DNA of 64,000 bases from Solirubrobacter sp963848475 (GTDB lineage Bacteria; Actinomycetota; Thermoleophilia; Solirubrobacterales; Solirubrobacteraceae), in assembly GCA_963848475.1 (NCBI GenBank), contig CAWKDW010000005.1:243083-307082 (forward strand), read 5' to 3'. The notes under the pieces were generated by a model. It searched no databases. It was not told where the DNA came from and was given only the letters and a program-made list of their open reading frames with translations. Positions 37,280-47,113 of this stretch are shown here, in pieces. Numbering within the stretch: position 1 is the stretch's first letter; every line of letters starts with the position of its first letter. The position numbers were made by a program, and so were the translations under genes.

Positions 37280-38730
37280 GATTCGCGCTCGCTGTAGTGG
37301 TGACGCTGTTGGTCGCCGCTCCGGCGAGCGCGCAATCGCCGTCGGTCGTCACGTTCGCGAACAGCTTCCCGATGTCCCCGTTCACGGAGTCGGGGGCGAC
37401 GTTCGACGGCGAATGTGGAGCTGACCGGATCGCGAAGGGCGGCCGCGACGGCGGACCGTACCTGTATCTCGAGTGCGGGTTGCCCACGATCACGTTCCAG
37501 CAGCCGCAGGCGCTCGTCGAGCTGTTCGTGCGGATGCCGGCCGGGGACACCGCCTCCTTCTCGGCGTGTGACGGCGAGACGTGCGACCTCGCGCTCCAGC
37601 AGGTCAACAGCCGTGGCGAGTGGACGACCGTGGTGCTCGCCGCGGCCGGCATCCAACGCGTCATCGCGAACCCGGGCGCGGCGTCGACCAACGTGATGGA
37701 GCTCGACGATGTCTCGTTCTCGACGACGGCTGAGCAGCCCGACACGCAGATCGGCGGCGCCGCTCCGCCGTTCACGCTGACGAGCAGCCACCCGCTCGGC
37801 GGGACGTTCCTGTGCATGATCGACGCGAAGCCGGCGACGCCGTGCGCGAGTCCGTTCACGCCGGTCGGTCTCGCACCCGGGACGCACACCATGAGCGCCA
37901 CCGCGATCGACGTCTACGACCGGCGCGATCCGACGCCCGCGACCACCACCTTCACCACGCCCGTCGCCATCGCGCCGCCGGTCGCTGTGGCCGATGCCGA
38001 CGGCGACGGGGTGCCCGATGCGAGCGACAACTGCCCCGCCGCGGCCAACGCGAGCCAGGCCGACGCGGACGCCGACGGCGTCGGCGATGCCTGCGAGCAG
38101 CTCCCACCGGGCAACGTCCCGCCTGTCGCGGGCGTGACGGCCGTCGTCAAACAGCTCTCCGGCGAGGTCTACGTCAAGCTGCCCTCGCGCATTCCGTTCC
38201 AGGCCGGCGGGTTCATCCCGCTCAAGGGCGTGGCCTCGGTTCCGGTCGGTTCGACCGTCGACACCCGCAAGGGCGAGATCGAGCTGGACTCCGCCGCCAA
38301 CGGCTACGCCGCCAAGGACAGGCGGGCGAAGCGGCAGTCGGCGCGGATCAAGGCCGGCATGTTCGTGATCAAGCAAAAGCGCGCGAAGAAGAAGGTCGCC
38401 AAGAAGACCGCGATCGGCACCGACATCGGGCTGCTCAGCCCGCCCGGCGCCGAGGCCGCGTGCGCCAAGGGCCCGGCCAAGGGGATCGTCCGCTCGGTCT
38501 CGCTGGTCGCCAAGGGCCTGTTCCGCACGCTCGGCGGCGCGAGCACGGCGACGGCCAAGAACGCCACCTTCAACACCACCGACCGCTGCGACGGCACCGT
38601 CACCGAGGTCGGCAGGGGCCGCGTCACGATCGCCGTCAGGGGCTCGAAGAAGCGGGTCGTCGTGCGCTCCGGCGGCGCCTACCTGGCGAAGGCCAAGCTC
38701 TTCCGCATCAAGAAGGGCAAACGGCCCTAG
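37276..38730 (+). CDS. Secreted TSP3-repeat protein with FecR-like domain (paralogue B)
   Basis: 484 residues, same architecture as the preceding gene: signal MRFALAVVVTLLVAAPASA, N-terminal beta domain, FLCMIDAKPATPCASPF, calcium repeats DADGDGVPDASDNC and DADADGVGDACE, then VKQLSGEVYVKLP...GSTVDTRKGEIELDS and a Lys-rich end (YLAKAKLFRIKKGKRP). ATGA overlap with paralogue A. The TAG stop shares the palindrome CTAG with the stop of the convergent hydratase. Confidence 0.8.
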   Translation: MRFALAVVVTLLVAAPASAQSPSVVTFANSFPMSPFTESGATFDGECGADRIAKGGRDGGPYLYLECGLPTITFQQPQALVELFVRMPAGDTASFSACDGETCDLALQQVNSRGEWTTVVLAAAGIQRVIANPGAASTNVMELDDVSFSTTAEQPDTQIGGAAPPFTLTSSHPLGGTFLCMIDAKPATPCASPFTPVGLAPGTHTMSATAIDVYDRRDPTPATTTFTTPVAIAPPVAVADADGDGVPDASDNCPAAANASQADADADGVGDACEQLPPGNVPPVAGVTAVVKQLSGEVYVKLPSRIPFQAGGFIPLKGVASVPVGSTVDTRKGEIELDSAANGYAAKDRRAKRQSARIKAGMFVIKQKRAKKKVAKKTAIGTDIGLLSPPGAEAACAKGPAKGIVRSVSLVAKGLFRTLGGASTATAKNATFNTTDRCDGTVTEVGRGRVTIAVRGSKKRVVVRSGGAYLAKAKLFRIKKGKRP

Positions 38731-39503
38731 CGGCCTTGGAAGTTCGGCGCGCGGCGCTCGGCGGCCGCGCGCACGCCCTCCTTGACGTCCTCGGTCTTCG
38801 CGCACAGCTCCTGCGCGGCGACCTCGAGCTCGAGCGTCGTCGACAGCGCCGGGCGGGCGGAGGCGTCGATCAGGCGCTTCGCCAGCCCGACCGCGATCGG
38901 CGCGCAGCCCAGCAGCTCGTCGACCAGCTCGGCCGTCGCGGCCTCGACGTCCGCGGCCACGCGGTTGGCGAGCCCGAAGCGCTCCGCGTCGGCGGCGCCG
39001 ATCACGCGGCCGGTCAGGATCAGCTCCTTCGCGCGGCCGACGCCGACGACCTGGGGCAGGCGCGAGGAGCCGCCGAGGTCGGGGACGAGGCCGAGCCGGG
39101 TCTCGGGCAGGCCGACGAACGCGTCCTCGGAGAGCACGCGCAGGTCACAGGCCAGCGCCAGTTCGAGCGCGCCGCCGAGGCACGCGCCGTGGATCTGGCA
39201 GACGACCGGCTTGGTCATCTCCTCGGCGAGGTTCCAGGCCTCCAGGCAGTGGCGGCGGAACGCGCGCAGCCCGTTCGGCGCGCTCGTCGCGGTCGCCAGG
39301 GCGGCGACGTCCATGCCGGCGGAGAAGACGGCGCCGTTGCCGCGCAGCACGACGCAGTGCACGGACGGATCGTCGGCGGCCGCGCGCAGGGCGGCGCCGA
39401 TGGCGAGCACGAGGTCCTCGTTGAGCGCGTTGCGCTTCTCAGGACGGTTGAGGACGACGTGGCGGACCGCTCCGCGATCCTCGGTGATGACGAGGTCGGA
39501 CAC
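38727..39503 (-). CDS. Enoyl-CoA hydratase/isomerase family protein
   Basis: 258 residues from GTG 39503. Crotonase fold: VVLNRPEKRNALNEDLV, oxyanion-hole segments AVFSAGMDV and IHGACLGGALELALACDLR, and the active-site strand ETRLGLVPDLGGSSRLP containing the usual Glu. The C-terminus ends AAERRAPNFQGR. Probably fatty- or amino-acid oxidation; the substrate cannot be assigned. Confidence 0.88.
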   Translation of the reverse strand: MSDLVITEDRGAVRHVVLNRPEKRNALNEDLVLAIGAALRAAADDPSVHCVVLRGNGAVFSAGMDVAALATATSAPNGLRAFRRHCLEAWNLAEEMTKPVVCQIHGACLGGALELALACDLRVLSEDAFVGLPETRLGLVPDLGGSSRLPQVVGVGRAKELILTGRVIGAADAERFGLANRVAADVEAATAELVDELLGCAPIAVGLAKRLIDASARPALSTTLELEVAAQELCAKTEDVKEGVRAAAERRAPNFQGR

Positions 39504-39531
39504 GGCGAATGAGGCTATACGCTTGAGCCCG

Positions 39532-40521
39532 ATGAGCTTGGCGGGCGGCCTCCGAGAGCTTCTGCGCCCGCCGCCGCATCGCGGGCCGCTGATCGCTGCG
39601 GGCGGCGTGGCGCTCGGCGTCGGCGTCTCGACGACGGTGCTGCGGCTCGACGGCCGGCTGTCCGCTGGTGTGGACATGGCGCTGCTGCTGGTCTGCGGCG
39701 GGCTTCTGTTCTTCCTCGGCGCGCAGGCGCCCAACGAGGGCGGCAAGCCGCCGGCGTACCAGTCGGTGCTGCTGGGCACCGGGTTGCCGCTGCTGTTCGC
39801 CGGCCTGCTGGTGATGGCGAGCGCGCTCGGCGCCGACTTCGACGGCGTGGTCTCGCCGGGCGCGCTGATGTGGACCTCGGCCGTGGTCGGCGGGCTCGCG
39901 CTCTGGCCGGCGTTCGCCCGCAACAGCGCGATCTCACTGCTGTTGGCGGCGATCGCCGTCGGCGTCGCGCTGCTGTCGGGCTGGTCGTGGCTCTTCGACG
40001 CGCAGTCGGCGGCGCCCTACCGGTGGCTGATGGCGGCCTACGCCGCCGGGCTCGTGCTGTGCTCGCTCGCGCTGCGCGAGCCGGCGCGCCGCCACGCGGA
40101 GGTGCTGACCGACGCGGCGGGGCTCGCGATCGCCGTGATCGGATTCAGCGGCCTCGGCTTCTCGCTCGGCACCGTCGTCCTCGGGACGGACTCCGGGCTC
40201 CCCTGGATCTGGGACACCGTGCTGCTCGGGGCGGGCTTCGGGCTCGTGGCCTTCGGCGCGCTCGACCGCTCGCCGGGGCCGGCCTACCTGGGCGTCGTGA
40301 ACCTGCTGCTGTTCATCGTGGTCGTCGGCGACAGCCCCGACGACACGCTGTTCTGGTGGCCGCTGATCCTGCTCGCGGGCGGCGTCGCGATGCTCGTCGC
40401 CGGCCTGCGCCCGCGCTCGCCGCTGCCGCCTGAGCCCGCCCCGTACCGCGCGGGCGAGGCGCCGCTCGCGGCGCGCGCCGAGGACGAGGACATCGTCGTC
40501 CGCGTCCGCGACGACTCCTGA
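39532..40521 (+). CDS. Multi-pass membrane protein of unknown function
   Basis: 329 residues with roughly nine to ten hydrophobic segments, cytoplasmic acidic C-terminus (ARAEDEDIVVRVRDDS) and few charged residues within the membrane. A TATAC -10-like hexamer at 39516 precedes ATG 39532. I recognise no transporter or enzyme motif. It is divergent from the hydratase and followed by the amidase. Confidence 0.75.
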   Translation: MSLAGGLRELLRPPPHRGPLIAAGGVALGVGVSTTVLRLDGRLSAGVDMALLLVCGGLLFFLGAQAPNEGGKPPAYQSVLLGTGLPLLFAGLLVMASALGADFDGVVSPGALMWTSAVVGGLALWPAFARNSAISLLLAAIAVGVALLSGWSWLFDAQSAAPYRWLMAAYAAGLVLCSLALREPARRHAEVLTDAAGLAIAVIGFSGLGFSLGTVVLGTDSGLPWIWDTVLLGAGFGLVAFGALDRSPGPAYLGVVNLLLFIVVVGDSPDDTLFWWPLILLAGGVAMLVAGLRPRSPLPPEPAPYRAGEAPLAARAEDEDIVVRVRDDS

Positions 40522-40550
40522 GCGCGGCACGGGTAAGGTCCAGCGGGCCT

Positions 40551-41931
40551 ATGGACCGAGCTGACCTCGCCTTCGCCGGCCTCGCCCGCCACGCCGACAT
40601 GATCGCGGCCGGGGAACTCTCCTCTCGCGAGCTGGTCGAGCTGTTCCTGGGCCGGATCGCGCGGCTGGACCCGCTGCTGAACGCGTTCCGCGTCGTGCTC
40701 GGCGAGCAGGCGCTCGCGGAGGCCGACCAGGCCGACGGCCGTCGCCGCGCCGGCGACGCGCGGCCGCTGCTCGGCGTGCCGGTCGCGATCAAGGACGACA
40801 TCCACGTCGCCGGTGAGGTCACCGCCTACGGCTGCGACAGCGACCCGCCGCGCCAGGCCGCCGATTCCGAGGTCGTGCGCCGGCTGCGCGCCGCGGGCGC
40901 CGTGATCATCGGCAAGACGAACGTGCCCGAGCTGATGGCCACCGGGTTCACCGAGTCGCCGACCTTCGGCGTCACCCGCAACCCGTGGGACGTGCACCGG
41001 ACCAGCGGCGGTTCCAGCGGCGGCTCGGCGACCGCGGTCGCCGCGGGGCTGGTCTCGGCCGCGATCGGCACCGACGGCGCGGGCTCGATCCGCATTCCCG
41101 CCGCCTGCTGCGGGATCTTCGGCCTCAAGCCGCAGCGCGGCCGGATCTCGACCGCGCCCGAGGTGGACCCGCACCGCGGCATGACCGTCTACGGCCCGCT
41201 GACCCGCACGGTCGCCGACGCCGCGCGCTTCACGGACGTCATCAAGGACGGCGGGCCTTCGCTCACCGAGGCCGCCGCCACGGCGCCCGGGCGGCTGCGG
41301 ATCGCGGTCTCGGTCGGGCTCCCGCCGCTCGGGGTGAGCGCGGACGCCGAGCAGCTCGCGCGGCGTGCACTCGACCGCCGCGCTGCTGCGCGACCTGGGC
41401 CACGAGGTGGTCGAGCGCGAGTTCGACTGGGGCCTGACGATGGGCAATCGCGTGCTCACGCGCTTCGTGCGCGGGATCGGCGACATGGCCGAGGAGATCG
41501 GGCATCGCGACCGGCTCTCGCGCCGTGCCCGCGGCATCGCCCGCATCGGCACGGCGATCCCCAGCCGGCTCGCCGACGCCGCCAGTGCACAGTCCGCCGC
41601 CGACGCCGAGCGGCTCAACCGGATCTTCGACGAAAGCGACGTTGTGCTGACCCCGATGTTCACCCGCCGCCCGCTGCGCGTGCGCGAATACGACGGCCGC
41701 TCCGGTCTGCGGACGCTCGCCGGCAACGTGCGCTTCGCGCCCTACGGCGGCGCCTTCAACCACACCGGGCAGCCCGCGGTCGCGGTGCCCGCCGGCTTCG
41801 CCGGCGACGGCTTCCCGATCGGCGTGCAGCTCGTCGGGCCCCCCGACTCCGAAGCGCGGCTGATCTCGGTGTCGGCGCAGCTCGAGCAGGCACGCGATTG
41901 GGCGTCGCACCGTCCGGAGCTGGCGGCATGA
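40551..41931 (+). CDS. Amidase-signature family hydrolase, one frameshift
   Basis: About 459 residues. The Ser-cisSer-Lys triad is visible: Lys in LLGVPVAIKDDIHV, cis-Ser in TSGGSSGGSATAVAAG and nucleophile Ser in IGTDGAGSIRIPAA. The frame changes near 41365 (ALDRRAA versus HSTAALLRDLGHEV). The C-terminal part NHTGQPAVAVPAGFAGDGFPIGVQLVG is typical. It overlaps the inositol phosphatase by ATGA. Substrate unknown; GatA is less likely without gatB/gatC. Confidence 0.85.
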
Positions 41932-42698
41932 GCACCGGCGAGCTGCGCGCCCTGGCGGAGGCGACGGCGCGCGAGGCGGGCGCGCTCCTGCGCGAGGCCT
42001 TCTACGGCCCCGAGTTGCGGGTGTCGGTCAAGAGCACACCGACCGACCTCGTCTCCGAGGCCGACCACGACGCGGAGCACCTGATCCGCGAGCGGATCGC
42101 CGCGGCGCGGCCGGACGATGGCGTGCTGGGGGAGGAGGGCGGCGACCTCGTGGGCTCGAGCGGCGTGCGCTGGGTCGTCGACCCGCTCGACGGCACGGTC
42201 AACTTCCTCTTCGGCATTCCACAGTGGGCGGTCAGCATCGCCTGTGAGGACGAGCAGGGCACGCTCGTCGGCGTCGTCTACGACCCGCTGCGCGACGAGC
42301 TCTTCTCCGCCGAGCGCGACGGCCCGCCGATGCTCGACGGGCACACGATCAAGGCCTCGACCAAGGCCGACATGGCCACCGCGATGGTCGGCACCGGTTT
42401 CGGCTACGACGCCGAGGTGCGCCGCGCGCAGGCTGTCGTCGCCGCGCGGCTGCTGCCCGAGGTCCGCGACCTCCGGCGCTTCGGTGCCGCCGCGATCGAC
42501 CTCGCCTGGGCGGCCTGCGGACGCCTGGACGCGTACTACGAGCATGGGCTCAACGCCTGGGACCTCGCCGCCGGCGGGTTCATCTGCGAGCGCGCGGGCC
42601 TCTCGGTCCGCCCGCTGGAGCCGGTGGGACCGTCTGCGCCCGGCGTCCTGGTCGCGCCGTCAGCGCTCGCTGACGCGATGGAGCCCTGGTTGGTCTGA
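41928..42698 (+). CDS. Inositol monophosphatase family protein
   Basis: 256 residues. Mg2+-dependent phosphatase fold with motif GEEGG, WVVDPLDGTVNFLFG (DPLDGT metal site) and the C-terminal GLNAWDLAAGGFICERAG (WDxAAG). Coupled to the amidase through ATGA at 41928-41931. Could hydrolyse inositol phosphate, histidinol phosphate or related esters. Confidence 0.9.
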   Translation: MSTGELRALAEATAREAGALLREAFYGPELRVSVKSTPTDLVSEADHDAEHLIRERIAAARPDDGVLGEEGGDLVGSSGVRWVVDPLDGTVNFLFGIPQWAVSIACEDEQGTLVGVVYDPLRDELFSAERDGPPMLDGHTIKASTKADMATAMVGTGFGYDAEVRRAQAVVAARLLPEVRDLRRFGAAAIDLAWAACGRLDAYYEHGLNAWDLAAGGFICERAGLSVRPLEPVGPSAPGVLVAPSALADAMEPWLV

Positions 42699-42728
42699 TC
42701 CGCGGTGGTGGCGGGTAAGGAGGCAGAC

Positions 42729-42971
42729 ATGATCATCGCCGGCGTGATCGCCCTCTGCATCGTCATCCTGATCCTGGCCTTCCTGTTCCCGAAGCTGTCG
42801 CGGCATCCGCAGCAGGGGTCTCAGAAGGTGATCGGCCTCGGCGGGCGCGGCGCGGGCAAGGCCCCGGGCCCGCTCGGCCGCTGGTTCCGCAAGCCGTTCG
42901 ACACGTCCAACAAGGCGGTCGGCAAGAGCGGCGCCGCGGGCCGCAAGGGCCGCGACAAGATGCCGCTGTAG
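42729..42971 (+). CDS. Small single-pass membrane protein
   Basis: 80 residues: N-terminal helix IIAGVIALCIVILILAFLFP followed by a basic Gly/Lys/Arg-rich tail. A strong Shine-Dalgarno (AAGGAGG, 42717-42723) sits 6 nt before ATG 42729, which decides the start. Family and function are unknown. Confidence 0.75.
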   Translation: MIIAGVIALCIVILILAFLFPKLSRHPQQGSQKVIGLGGRGAGKAPGPLGRWFRKPFDTSNKAVGKSGAAGRKGRDKMPL

Positions 42972-42983
42972 AGCCGTCTGAGG

Positions 42984-43066
42984 TGCCCGGGGCGGGATTC
43001 GAACCCGCACGCCCGTAAAGGCAGAGCTTTTTGAGAGCTCCGAGTCTGCCGTTCCTCCACCCGGGC
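42984..43066 (-). tRNA. tRNA-Leu (anticodon CAA)
   Basis: Acceptor GCCCGGG/CCCGGGC with discriminator A, TTCGAAT T-loop, anticodon stem GAGCT/AGCTC around loop CTCAAAA (CAA), and a long class II variable arm. No encoded CCA. Confidence 0.93.
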
Positions 43067-43091
43067 AGGGTGACTACATCTTAGGTTCCGT

Positions 43092-43580
43092 CTAGGCGGG
43101 TGCCGGTTCAGGCTCTGGATCGCGCTGTTCGCGCGGCCGTTCGGCCTCGACGTTCCAGTGCTGGCGGAAGGCGATCATGGCGATGATCGTCAGCGCGATC
43201 TGGAGCGCCACCAGCACGACGCAGAACAGGCCGAGGACGTCGGCACTGAGCGCCGGGTCCGTGAAGCCGTCCTTGTCGCGGTCGAACCAGGCCGGCGCGG
43301 CGACGATGCCGAAGATGCCGAGGATGATCGCGAGACCGGCGATCATCGGGAGCACGCCGCGCGCCCAGCGGGCGATGAAGAGCGCGAAGACGAAGTAGAT
43401 CACGACGTAGACGACCTGGATCGCCTTGGCCCCTTCGAGCGTCTCCCAGCCGCCGATCGTGATGATCAGGACGACCGCCGCGGAGGCGATCAGGAGCACG
43501 ATGACCAGGAGGCGGGCGAGCTGGGACGACGCCTTGCGCCGATTGGGATGCTCGATGACCACCTGTTCGTCGTCGGCCAT
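43092..43580 (-). CDS. Four-helix membrane protein with cytoplasmic tails
   Basis: 162 residues from ATG 43580 (ADDEQVVIEHPNRRKASSQ). Four hydrophobic segments, with an external loop containing a short Asp-rich DRDKDGFTDP, and an acidic Pro-rich C-terminus. No family recognised. Confidence 0.75.
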   Translation of the reverse strand: MADDEQVVIEHPNRRKASSQLARLLVIVLLIASAAVVLIITIGGWETLEGAKAIQVVYVVIYFVFALFIARWARGVLPMIAGLAIILGIFGIVAAPAWFDRDKDGFTDPALSADVLGLFCVVLVALQIALTIIAMIAFRQHWNVEAERPREQRDPEPEPAPA

Positions 43581-43643
43581 GACGGGCGCGACGATAGCGC
43601 TCACCGCGAGCGACTGGCGCCGCTCGCGGTGAGAGAGAACTTC

Positions 43644-43697
43644 CTAGGGGCGCTGCTTGCGGCCCCAGCTGGCGCGGTTGCGGGCGTTGGCGTTCAT
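43644..43697 (-). other. 17-codon micro-ORF or C-terminal extension overlapping the subtilase stop
   Basis: ATG 43697 overlaps the protease TGA (ATGA). The reading NANARNRASWGRKQRP ends at a TAG (43644-43646). It contains an ASW unit like the protease tails, so it is either a coupled micropeptide or, more simply, the true protease C-terminus after one more slip. Confidence 0.35.
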
Positions 43698-45431
43698 CGG
43701 ACAGCCTCCGTGGCCGGCGTGTCGCCGGCCTGCTCGGGCTCGGCCGGCGCTGTCGCCTCGACCGCCGGCGCGGGGTCGACCGGGATCGGCGCCGCCAGCG
43801 TGGTGTCGTCCTCCTGGTTCTCGATCGCCTCCGTGTAGGCCGCCGACTCCTCCGAGGCGTCCTCGCCGGCGCTGGACCAGGAGCTGCGGCTCCAGGACGA
43901 GCGCGTCGGGTCGATCGCCGTGTCGCTGGCGTCGCAGCGGGTGCAGGACCAGCTCGAGCGGGCCCAGCCGGCGGCGAGCGAGCCGGTCGCCGTGCTCCAC
44001 GAGGAGCGCGTCCAGCGGGCGATGTCGATGCCGTAGCGGTTGGCGGCTGCGATCAGCAGGTTCGGCGCCAGGCCGCGGTTGGCGTTCCCGTACGGGGTCG
44101 GCGTGTACAGCGCGCGCTCGACGTCGATCTGTCCGGCGCCGGACTGGCCGAGGACGGGGACGTCGGTCTGGGTCAGGATCGTCTTGACCTGGTCGGGCGT
44201 GAGGTTCGGGCGGGCCTGCAGGAGCAGGGCCACCGCGCCGGCGACGACCGGGGCCGCCATCGACGTGCCGCCGGCCTTGAAGTAGGCGCCGCCGATCGCG
44301 CAGTTCGGGCACAGCGTCAGGAAGGCGCTGCTCGGTGCGAGCACGGACACGATGTGCGCGCCCGGGGCCATCACCTCGGGCTTGGCGAAGCCGTCCTGCG
44401 TCTGGCCGGTGCTCGACCAGGCGGCGCGCTCGCCGCGGCCGTAGTTGCCGTTCTCGTCGGTGCCGCCGACCGAGATGACGTACGGGTCGTTGGCCGGCGC
44501 GTACTTGACGGCGTCGCCGGCCGTGCCGCGGTTGCCGGAGGCGGCGACGACGACGATGCCCTTCTGCCAGGCGTACTCGACGGCGGCGTCCAGCGGGTCG
44601 GTCTTGTAGGACTGCGGCGTGTCGGTGCTCAGCGAGAGGTTGACGACGCGGATGTTGAACTCGGCCTTGTGGTCGACGACGAACTGGAGACCGTTGATCA
44701 CGTCCAGGACCGTCGAGTTGCCGGCCTCGTCAGACGCCTTGACGGCGATCAGGTTCGCGTCCGGCGCGACGCCGATGTACTTGCCGCTAGAAGGGGTCCG
44801 ACGGCGCGCGGTTGAGCGAGTTGCCGGCGATGATGCCCGCGACGTGGCTGCCGTGGCCGAAGCCGTCGCCCGCCGTGGTGGCGGTCGTGGCGGTGACCGC
44901 GTTGGCGATGACGCGCGACTTGCCGGACGCGTCCTTGAAGTCGACGGCGTCGCCGGCGATGCCGGTGTCGATGACCGCGACGCCGACGCCCTGGCCCGTG
45001 AAGCCGCGACGCCAGACCCTGTCGGCCTTGATCGACCGCGGGAAGCGGGTGGCGAGCGCGCCTTCCTCGATCGCCGTGCCGTGCACGCGCGAGTTGAGCG
45101 TGAGGCCCAGCACGTGGCGGTTGCGGGCCAGGAGCGCGGCCTGCTTGGCCGGCAGACGGACGGCGAGGCCGTTGATGAGCGGCACGCGGCTGGTCACCTT
45201 GCCGCCGTGCTGACGCACGAGCCGCTTGGCCTGCCGCTCGCTGAAGTTCGGCTTGAACTGCGCGATCGCCGTGACCTTGCGGGCGGGCGCCTGCTTGGCC
45301 GCCGCGGCGAGGTTCGCCTGCGCCGAGGGGGCCGCCTGGGCGACGGTCTCGCCGACCGCAAGCGGCGCGGCGACGGCCACCAGGGCCACTGCCAGCCGGC
45401 TACGCCAGCGCGATGAAGGGGAATACGACAA
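43694..45431 (-). CDS. Subtilisin-like S8 peptidase with Trp-repeat tail, one frameshift
   Basis: About 578 residues. Signal peptide (SRLAVALVAVAAPLAVGETVAQA) from TTG 45431 after Shine-Dalgarno GGAGGTG, I9-type propeptide (AIAQFKPNFSERQAKRLVRQHGGKVTSRVPLINGLAVRLP), then Asp GVAVIDTGIAG, His FGHGSHVAGIIAGNSLN, oxyanion Asn AASGNRGTAG and Ser GGTSMAAPVVAGAVALLLQARPN. The tail has repeated Ser-Ser-Trp units (ARWTRSSW, GWARSSWSC, TRSSWSRSSWSS) and ends in an acidic Ala/Pro-rich stretch. One extra base near 44790 makes a false stop. Secreted protease paralogous to the one at 28192-29747. Confidence 0.85.
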
Positions 45432-45641
45432 CTCAGGGCACCTCCGTGTGCACGTTCTTCGAATCAGTTCTCGAAGCTGGCGGCCGAGCTATCTCGCTTC
45501 CGTGCGAGACCTCTAGCTTTGCGTCCCCGACTCACACCGGGTTTGCCTTGTTTCAGCCCTGTTGGTCCAAGAATCGGCCGATGGGCTCCAGGACTGAACG
45601 CACTGGACACACGTCCGAGGCGCCCCGGTTGTCGTCCCGCG

Positions 45642-46997
45642 TTACTCGCCCAGCCGAGCCGCTCCCGCGGCGCCTTCGACCGCACGCCCGATGATCTGCT
45701 CGACGTCCGGGAGCAGGCCGCTCGTGCTGTACGCGGCCAGGCGCGCGCGCGAGTCCTCGATGTCGAGGTTGCGCATCGTCAGCTGGCCGATCCGGTCCGC
45801 GGGGCCGAACGCCGCGTCCTCGGTGCGCTCCATCGACAGGCGCTCCGGCTGGTAGGTCAGGTCGGGGCCGGTCGTGGAGAGCAGCGTGTAGTCGTCCCCG
45901 CGTCGCAGCCGCACCGTGACCTCGCCGGTGATCGCGGAGGCGATGAAGCGCTGCAACGGGTCGCGCAGCGTCAGCGCCTGCGGGTCGAACCAGCGGCCCT
46001 CGTACAGCAGCCGGCCGAGCCGACGGCCCATCGTCCGGTAGTTGTCGACGCTCGCCTCGTTGTGGATCGCGCTCACGAGCCGCTCGTAGCCGATGTAGAG
46101 CAGCGCCAGGCCCGGGCCTTCGTAGATGCCGCGGCTCTTGGCCTCGATGATCCGGTTCTCGATCTGGTCGCTCATCCCGAGCCCGTGGCGGCCGCCGATG
46201 GCGTTGGCCTCCATGACGAGATCCACCAGCGAGCCGAACGTCTGGCCGTTGATCGCGACCGGCCAGCCCTCCTCGAAGCGCAGCGAGATCTCCTCCTCGG
46301 CGATCTCCACCTCGGGGTTCCAGTGGGCCACGCCCATGATCGGCTCGACGATCTCCATCGACGTCTCGAGCGACTCGAGCAGCTTGGCCTCGTGCGTCGC
46401 GCCCCACAGGTTCGCGTCCGTCGAGTACGCCTTCTCGGCGCTGTCGCGATAGGGGAGACCGCGCTCGAGCAGGTACGCGCTCATCTCCGAGCGCCCGCCG
46501 AGCTCGTTGACGAAGTCCGTGTCCAGCCACGGCTTGTAGATCCGCAGGTTGCGGTTCGCGAGCAGGCCGTAGCGGTAGAAGCGCTCGATGTCGTTGCCCT
46601 TGTACGTCGAGCCGTCGCCCCAGATGTTGACGTCGTCGTGGGCCATCGCCTGCACCAGCAGCGTGCCGGTCACCGCGCGCCCGAGCGGCGTCGTGTTGAA
46701 GTACGTCTTGCCGGCGGTGGAGATGTGGAACGCGCCGCACTGCAGCGCCACGAGGCCCTCGTGCGCGAGCAGTTCCCTGCAGTCCACCAGCCGCGCGATC
46801 TCCGCCCCGTACTCCTTCGCGCGATCCGGAACCGTCTCGAGGTTCGGCTCGTCGTACTGGCCGAGATCCGCCGTGTACGTGCACGGGATGCCGCCGCGCT
46901 CGCGGATCCAGGCGACCGCCACCGAGGTGTCCAGGCCACCGGAGAACGCGAGCCCGATGCGCTCGCCCACGGGCAGGCTGTGCAGGATGTGAGTCAA
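45642..46997 (-). CDS. argG: Argininosuccinate synthase
   Basis: 451 residues, intact, the longer (E. coli-like) type. Couples citrulline and aspartate with ATP in arginine synthesis. ATP pyrophosphatase loop GLAFSGGLDTSVAVAW, NIWGDGSTYKGNDIERFYRYG and ESLETSMEIVEPIMGVAHWNPE are family blocks. A stand-alone gene; no other arg genes are nearby. Confidence 0.95.
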   Translation of the reverse strand: MTHILHSLPVGERIGLAFSGGLDTSVAVAWIRERGGIPCTYTADLGQYDEPNLETVPDRAKEYGAEIARLVDCRELLAHEGLVALQCGAFHISTAGKTYFNTTPLGRAVTGTLLVQAMAHDDVNIWGDGSTYKGNDIERFYRYGLLANRNLRIYKPWLDTDFVNELGGRSEMSAYLLERGLPYRDSAEKAYSTDANLWGATHEAKLLESLETSMEIVEPIMGVAHWNPEVEIAEEEISLRFEEGWPVAINGQTFGSLVDLVMEANAIGGRHGLGMSDQIENRIIEAKSRGIYEGPGLALLYIGYERLVSAIHNEASVDNYRTMGRRLGRLLYEGRWFDPQALTLRDPLQRFIASAITGEVTVRLRRGDDYTLLSTTGPDLTYQPERLSMERTEDAAFGPADRIGQLTMRNLDIEDSRARLAAYSTSGLLPDVEQIIGRAVEGAAGAARLGE

Positions 46998-47113
46998 GTT
47001 GGCTCCTCGTCAGGGATGCGGCGGCTCGCGCCACTGTAGCCCCGAGTGACATTTGCGGTCTGGCCCTTGGTCTGTGGCACGGTTGGTGAGAGGCCGGTAC
47101 GGTCCCGCGGACC

